Program-made: the position numbers and the translations under genes
Notes under the pieces: generated by a model
Seen by the model: only the letters and a program-made list of their open reading frames with translations
What the model was told of the DNA's origin: nothing
The model's database searches: none
Shown here: one piece after another, positions 15,109 through 18,420 of the stretch
Position numbering within the stretch: position 1 is the first letter of the stretch
Layout of the letters: each line of letters begins with the position of its first letter
Origin: an uncultured Thermoanaerobacterales bacterium
GTDB lineage: Bacteria > Bacillota > Clostridia > Christensenellales > UBA1242
Direction of reading: 5' to 3'
Assembly: GCA_900557695.1 (NCBI GenBank)
Contig: USTP01000010.1
Coordinates: forward strand, 1-18,420
Length of the DNA: 18,420 bases

Positions 15109-15468
15109 ATGGCAAATAATGAAGAAGAAAAGAAATTCGGTGGAGAGGCTGTTCCAGCATCAATCGACCATATGCAAAATGACGATGATGATGTTGTAAC
15201 TTTAATGACTGCTGATGGCGAAGAGGTAGACTTTATTGAAGTTGCTGGAATTGCTTATAGAGGTAATTTCTACGCAATTTTGCAACCAGTTGAACTTTTA
15301 GATGGTATGGAAGAAGATGAGGCATTGGTTTTCAAAGTTTCAAGAGGCAAAGAAGGCGAGGATAAATTTGAAATCGAACTTGATGATGCTATCATTGATG
15401 CTGTATTTGAAGAATACAACAAACTTCTAGACGAAGCTGAGGGTTCTGGCGAAAGCGGAAACAAATAA
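15109..15468 (+). CDS. DUF1292 family protein (YrzB-like)
   Basis: A 119-residue acidic cytoplasmic protein of the DUF1292 family, whose function is not known. The domain core runs from about residue 28 to 100 (VTLMTADGEEVDFIEVAGIAYRG onward, with YAILQPVELLDG and EDEALVFKVSR). The N-terminal part is Asp/Glu-rich and the tail is Gly/Ser-rich. The ATG follows AAGGAG in the ruvX-DUF1292 gap. Its position after ruvX is conserved across Firmicutes and supports the assignment. Confidence 0.88.
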   Translation: MANNEEEKKFGGEAVPASIDHMQNDDDDVVTLMTADGEEVDFIEVAGIAYRGNFYAILQPVELLDGMEEDEALVFKVSRGKEGEDKFEIELDDAIIDAVFEEYNKLLDEAEGSGESGNK

Positions 15469-15501
15469 GGTTTTTGTTTTGTAAGTACTTAAAAAATAAT
15501 T

Positions 15502-15536
15502 AACGCAAAGCGTATTATAGTGCGCTTTGCGTTTTT
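15502..15536 (+). terminator. Terminator between convergent genes
   Basis: AACGCAAAGCG (15502-15512) pairs perfectly with CGCTTTGCGTT (15523-15533) over a 10-nt loop and ends in five T residues. It lies between the DUF1292 gene and the end of the minus-strand kinase gene. The minus-strand side is also T-rich (15487-15500), so it may serve both genes. Confidence 0.88.
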
Positions 15537-15564
15537 GTGTTTAAATATTTTAGTTTGTGACTTT

Positions 15565-16590
15565 TTAAATCTGGGGTTCGCTACTAACCACGAACTCTTT
15601 TTCTATACAGTCTAATAAAGGCATAACTTCGCTATTTAGTAGCTCTTCAAACTTTTCTTTTGGCAAAAGTCTAGTAACTGAATACTTGCAAAAATTATCA
15701 ATTAAGGATACCTTGAAAAGGTGCTTTAATTTAAGCTTGTTTATTTTAATTTTTGAAATTTCATTGTATTTATCTACAACATCATTCATAAAAGAATAAG
15801 GGATATCTCTTGAATATGCGCCATTAGATATAAAGTCGGCATAAGCGCTTCTAATTCCTGCAAACTCCCAATCTACAAGGGTTAACTTACCAGTTTCTTT
15901 TTCTATCACAAAATTAGGTTTTCGTATATCAAAGTGGGTTAGTGTTCTTAGTTCGTCTGCACTGCTCATTTTGCTTAAAATTTGTACAGACTCATTAAAT
16001 ATTTGCAGTGCTTTTTTAGGAATAAGACTCTTGTAAAAGTTTTGAGCTAGTGGAACATGAGCCATAAGACTTTTATACAGAGGTTTTTTGCTTGCTGGCA
16101 AAACTAGTAGGGAATGAAACTTAGTTAAAAACTCGGCAAGCTGGCTGGCATATATCTTTGAGGTTTTTGTATTGGTAAATTCTTCAGTTAAAGGGGTTCC
16201 GCCATATTCTTCAAGGGCAAATTTTCCGTAGTTTATAATGTATGGCACCTTTACACTAGAATCTATTTCATGCGCCATTTGCTGAATAAGGAAAGGGGCG
16301 TTCATACTACCATAATTTTTGCGTATAAACGCATTTGTGGTTCCGCGTAAAGAAAAGGCGGCTTGTGCTCTTAAAACTGCTCTTCTAAGCCATTTTAATT
16401 TATAATAAACTTTTTTTAATGGGTTTTGAGTGTCGTGGCTTAAGTTGTACTTTAGTACTAATTTTTTCTCTTCATCGTCAATTAAAAGAACAACATCATT
16501 GTTGAAGCCCTTGCCAATATGTTCGGCTGAAACAATTTCTCTGCCCGTTAATTCTTCTATTTTTGGAATTAAACTTTCTATATTCAACAT
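15565..16590 (-). CDS. APH/choline-kinase-fold phosphotransferase
   Basis: A 341-residue protein with the aminoglycoside-phosphotransferase / choline-kinase fold, probably phosphorylating a small molecule with ATP. The N-lobe has a Gly-rich loop (IGKGFNND, 25-32) and a likely ATP-binding Lys47. The catalytic-loop motif HFDIRKPN (219-226) supplies Asp221 and Asn226, and DWEFAG (240-245) supplies the metal-binding Asp. A basic helical stretch (about 58-92) is inserted between the lobes. Similarity of the DWEFAG region suggests a LicA/choline or sugar-kinase relative rather than a drug-resistance enzyme, but the substrate cannot be read. ATG 16590 has no Shine-Dalgarno site, and its promoter -10 ends only 9 nt upstream, so the mRNA looks leaderless. 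It is the only minus-strand gene in the window. Confidence 0.85.
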   Translation of the reverse strand: MLNIESLIPKIEELTGREIVSAEHIGKGFNNDVVLLIDDEEKKLVLKYNLSHDTQNPLKKVYYKLKWLRRAVLRAQAAFSLRGTTNAFIRKNYGSMNAPFLIQQMAHEIDSSVKVPYIINYGKFALEEYGGTPLTEEFTNTKTSKIYASQLAEFLTKFHSLLVLPASKKPLYKSLMAHVPLAQNFYKSLIPKKALQIFNESVQILSKMSSADELRTLTHFDIRKPNFVIEKETGKLTLVDWEFAGIRSAYADFISNGAYSRDIPYSFMNDVVDKYNEISKIKINKLKLKHLFKVSLIDNFCKYSVTRLLPKEKFEELLNSEVMPLLDCIEKEFVVSSEPQI

Positions 16591-16599
16591 AGTTATAAA

Positions 16600-16628
16600 A
16601 TTATATCACAGTGAGGAAAAATAAACAA
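16600..16628 (-). promoter_or_regulatory. Predicted kinase promoter giving a leaderless mRNA
   Basis: Read on the minus strand: -35 TTGTTT (16628-16623), a 17-bp spacer and -10 TATAAT (16605-16600) with a TGA extension (16608-16606). Transcription would start near 16593, leaving about 3 nt before the ATG at 16590. Confidence 0.7.
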
Positions 16629-16659
16629 TAGTTAAATTAACGAAAAATATGAATAGTGC

Positions 16660-16688
16660 TTGATTTTTTTGTTTGGGTGTGTTATATT
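16660..16688 (+). promoter_or_regulatory. Predicted promoter of rpsB-tsf
   Basis: TTGATT (16660-16665), a 17-bp spacer and TATATT (16683-16688) with a TGT extension at 16680-16682. It diverges from the kinase promoter, and the two -35 boxes are about 31 bp apart. Confidence 0.75.
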
Positions 16689-16699
16689 TTTCTCATCAC

Positions 16700-16764
16700 G
16701 CACCCGTGTGGATATTTTAGCTGTTGCTCGAAAGAGTGGCTAGGATAGTTGATATACGGGGAGG
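16700..16764 (+). promoter_or_regulatory. Structured rpsB 5' leader, candidate S2 autoregulatory element
   Basis: The roughly 94-nt leader is less AT-rich than other intergenic DNA here and can fold into one long arm. CCCGT (16703-16707) pairs with ACGGG (16756-16760), and ATAT (16712-16715) with ATAT (16752-16755). TAGC (16718-16721) pairs with GCTA (16739-16742), and the inner stem is capped by a GAAA tetraloop at 16730-16733. A decoy-like CGGGGAGG (16757-16764) lies at the base of the arm, ahead of the real AAGGAGG at 16773-16779. S2 represses its own operon through a leader in proteobacteria; the same role here is inference. Confidence 0.5.
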
Positions 16765-16788
16765 AAATAAACAAGGAGGAAAAAAGTA

Positions 16789-17619
16789 ATGTCAGTAGTA
16801 TCAATGAAGCAACTTTTAGAAGCAGGTGTTCATTTTGGTCATCCAACTAGAAAATGGAACCCAAAAATGAAAAAATACATCTATACTTCTAGAAACGATA
16901 TCTATATTCTTGACCTTGAACTTACTGTTGGCTTAATTGATGAAGCGTATGCTTTCATTAAAGAAGTTGTGTCTTCAGGCAAGAGTGTATTGTTTGTTGG
17001 AACCAAGAAGCAAGCAAAAGATGCCGTTATTGAAGAAGCTAAGCGTTGTGATATGTTCTACATGGGTAACCGTTGGCTTGGAGGAACTTTAACCAACTTC
17101 AAAACTATTAGAAGTAGGGTTGATAGGCTTAACAAACTTAACCAAATGGAAAAATCTGGAGAGTTTGACCTTCTTCCTAAGAAAGAGGTTATGAAGCTTA
17201 AAGCTGAAAGAGATAAGCTTGAAGAGAACCTTGGCGGTATTAAAGAGATGAGAACTTTGCCAGGTGCACTTTTCGTTGTAGACCCTAAGAAAGAGTATAT
17301 TGCAGTTCGTGAAGCTAGATCGCTTGGTATTCCTATCGTTGGTTTGGTAGACACTAACTGTGACCCTGATGATGTAGACTATGTTATCCCTGGTAATGAC
17401 GATGCTATTCGTGCCGTTAAGCTTATAGCTGGTGCAATGGCAGACGCTGTTATTGAGGCTCGTGAGGGTGAGGAAGGCTTAGCTAAGCGTAAAGAAGCTG
17501 AAGAAGCTAAAAAGGCTGAGGCTAATAAAGAAGCTGAAGAAGGCATAGAAGAAAACCTTGAAGCTTCAAACGAAGAAGTGGCTAAACAAACGACAAGTGA
17601 AACCAAAGTTACAGAATAA
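16789..17619 (+). CDS. rpsB: Ribosomal protein S2 (uS2)
   Basis: A 276-residue small-subunit ribosomal protein S2. The family core is complete: LLEAGVHFGHPTRKWNP at the N terminus, FVGTKKQAKDAV, NRWLGGTLTNF, PGALFVVDPKKE and GIPIVGLVDTNCDPD. The core ends near residue 222. Beyond it is a charged, low-complexity tail of about 50 residues rich in Glu, Ala and Lys, longer than in typical S2 and probably disordered. AAGGAGG at 16773-16779 precedes ATG 16789. tsf follows after 21 bp, the near-universal rpsB-tsf arrangement. Confidence 0.98.
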   Translation: MSVVSMKQLLEAGVHFGHPTRKWNPKMKKYIYTSRNDIYILDLELTVGLIDEAYAFIKEVVSSGKSVLFVGTKKQAKDAVIEEAKRCDMFYMGNRWLGGTLTNFKTIRSRVDRLNKLNQMEKSGEFDLLPKKEVMKLKAERDKLEENLGGIKEMRTLPGALFVVDPKKEYIAVREARSLGIPIVGLVDTNCDPDDVDYVIPGNDDAIRAVKLIAGAMADAVIEAREGEEGLAKRKEAEEAKKAEANKEAEEGIEENLEASNEEVAKQTTSETKVTE

Positions 17620-17640
17620 TTTTTTAAAAGGAGAAAGATA

Positions 17641-18294
17641 ATGGCTTTTACTGCTAAAGATGTAGTGGAACTTAGAGAAAAAACAGGCGTTGGCATGCTT
17701 GATTGCAAGAAAGCGCTAACCGAATGTGACGGTAATATGGAGAAAGCTATCGACTATCTTCGTGAAAAAGGTATTGCTGCTGCTGCAAAGCGTCAGGCTA
17801 GAATTGCTGCCGAGGGTGCTGTTTTCTCTTATATTCACATGAATGGAACAATTGGCGTTTTGCTAGAGGTTAACTGCGAAACAGACTTTGTTGCAAAGAG
17901 CCCTGCTTTCCAAGAGCTTGGTCACGATATTGCAATTCATATTGCTGCAGCAAACCCTAAGTATGTTACAGTTGATGAGGTAGACACTTCTGTTCTTGAA
18001 AAAGAGAAAGAGATTTTAAAAGCTCAAGCTCTTAACGAGGGTAAGCCAGCTGCCGTTGTTGATAAGATGGTAGAGGGAAGAATTAAGAAGTTCTATAAAG
18101 AAGTTTGCTTGATGGAGCAAGAGTTTGTTAAAGACCCATCTAAAACTATAACAACATTAGTTAACGAAGCTATCAACAAAATTGGCGAAAAGATTTCTAT
18201 TCGTAGATTTGTTAGATACCAAATGGGTGAGGGTTTAGAAAAGAGGAAGGACGACTTTGTTGAAGAAGTTCGTAAACAATCTGGTTTAAACTAA
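17641..18294 (+). CDS. tsf: Elongation factor Ts
   Basis: A 217-residue EF-Ts, the guanine nucleotide exchange factor for EF-Tu. The N-terminal UBA-like domain (VVELREKTGVGMLDCKKAL) is followed by the EF-Tu-contacting TDFVA motif at residues 81-85. The C terminus ends in SIRRFVRYQMGEGLEKRKDDF. At about 217 residues it is the short form common in some Firmicutes rather than the roughly 280-residue E. coli form. The start has AAGGAG in the 21-bp gap after rpsB. No terminator or pyrH start is visible in the 84 bp that remain downstream. Confidence 0.97.
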   Translation: MAFTAKDVVELREKTGVGMLDCKKALTECDGNMEKAIDYLREKGIAAAAKRQARIAAEGAVFSYIHMNGTIGVLLEVNCETDFVAKSPAFQELGHDIAIHIAAANPKYVTVDEVDTSVLEKEKEILKAQALNEGKPAAVVDKMVEGRIKKFYKEVCLMEQEFVKDPSKTITTLVNEAINKIGEKISIRRFVRYQMGEGLEKRKDDFVEEVRKQSGLN

Positions 18295-18378
18295 ACATAA
18301 GTTTTAAATAAAAAATTAGGCTTTATTGAAGTGAACCCCATTTTTGCACCACAAAAATAAAAAGGGATTACTTTAAAT
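18295..18378. other. Gene-free right flank
   Basis: There are 84 bp of AT-rich DNA after tsf with no open reading frame, tRNA or convincing terminator. A GC-richer segment at 18327-18353 (TGAAGTGAACCCC and onward) faintly resembles the terminal repeat of IS3-family elements, but no transposase is present to support this. Confidence 0.4.
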
Positions 18379-18420
18379 CTGTCTCTTATACACATCTGAC
18401 GCTGCCGACGATCTTACGCG
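18379..18420 (-). other. Nextera i5 index and transposase adapter, reverse orientation (library artefact)
   Basis: Bases 18379-18397 (CTGTCTCTTATACACATCT) are the reverse complement of the Tn5 mosaic end. The complement of the read-1 adapter (18398-18411) and of the same i5 index (18412-18419) follow, with one further adapter base at 18420. Genome sequence ends at about 18378. Confidence 0.97.

Noticed and set aside
16430..16624. 64-codon plus-strand reading frame opposite the kinase start
   Set aside because: It is a shadow of the kinase N-lobe and runs through its promoter.
18327..18353. Possible IS3-family terminal repeat after tsf
   Set aside because: The resemblance is short and by memory only; the contig ends before any transposase could appear, so it cannot be supported.
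1..18420. Terminal inverted repeats suggesting a transposon, linear plasmid or phage
   Set aside because: The repeats are Nextera adapter and index. The gene content is ordinary chromosomal housekeeping, and the 9 bp inside the two ends differ, so there is no target duplication.

Overview
The window is one assembled contig of low-GC bacterial DNA that uses the standard bacterial code (TGA is a stop, TGG is Trp). Strong Shine-Dalgarno sites, a short EF-Ts, a HisRS with a Cys-rich insert and a dprA-topA-trmFO-hslV-hslU gene order point to a Firmicutes/Clostridia-type organism, probably uncultured. Genus cannot be read from the sequence. Both extreme ends (1-41 and 18379-18420) are Illumina Nextera adapter plus i5 index, not genome, so the biological sequence is about 42-18378.

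Region 1 (about 136-2770) holds two tandem paralogous genes of 408 and 409 codons that I do not recognise. Each protein appears to be built from four or five degenerate repeats of about 45-63 residues. This is the part of the window most likely to be undescribed. A promoter precedes the pair and a hairpin terminator follows it.

Region 2 (2845-12480) is one apparent operon of eight genes, comM-dprA-topA-trmFO-hslV-hslU-hisS-trxA, between a strong extended -10 promoter and a terminator with a perfect 17-bp stem. It covers DNA uptake and recombination, DNA topology, tRNA modification, ATP-dependent proteolysis, tRNA charging and redox. It resembles the Bacillus dprA-topA-trmFO-xerC-hslV-hslU-codY block without xerC and codY. 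The HisRS has His in place of the motif 3 Arg, and the thioredoxin has Cys straight after the cis-Pro.

Region 3 (12492-15536) holds a cysteine desulfurase and IscU-like scaffold pair, a small membrane-anchored protein, and the ruvX-DUF1292 pair. The scaffold has lost two of its four usual metal/cluster ligands and the accompanying Asp, and the desulfurase has a changed PLP-pocket residue.

Region 4 (15565-16628) is a single minus-strand APH/choline-kinase-fold phosphotransferase. Its promoter lies so close to the start codon that the mRNA should be leaderless. Region 5 (16660-18294) is rpsB-tsf with a structured leader that may mediate S2 autoregulation.

Seven promoters can be read with the same layout: a TTGnnn -35, a 17-bp spacer and usually a TGn extension of the -10. 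The octamer GCGTTTTT recurs in the gene-free gaps and was not seen inside genes.
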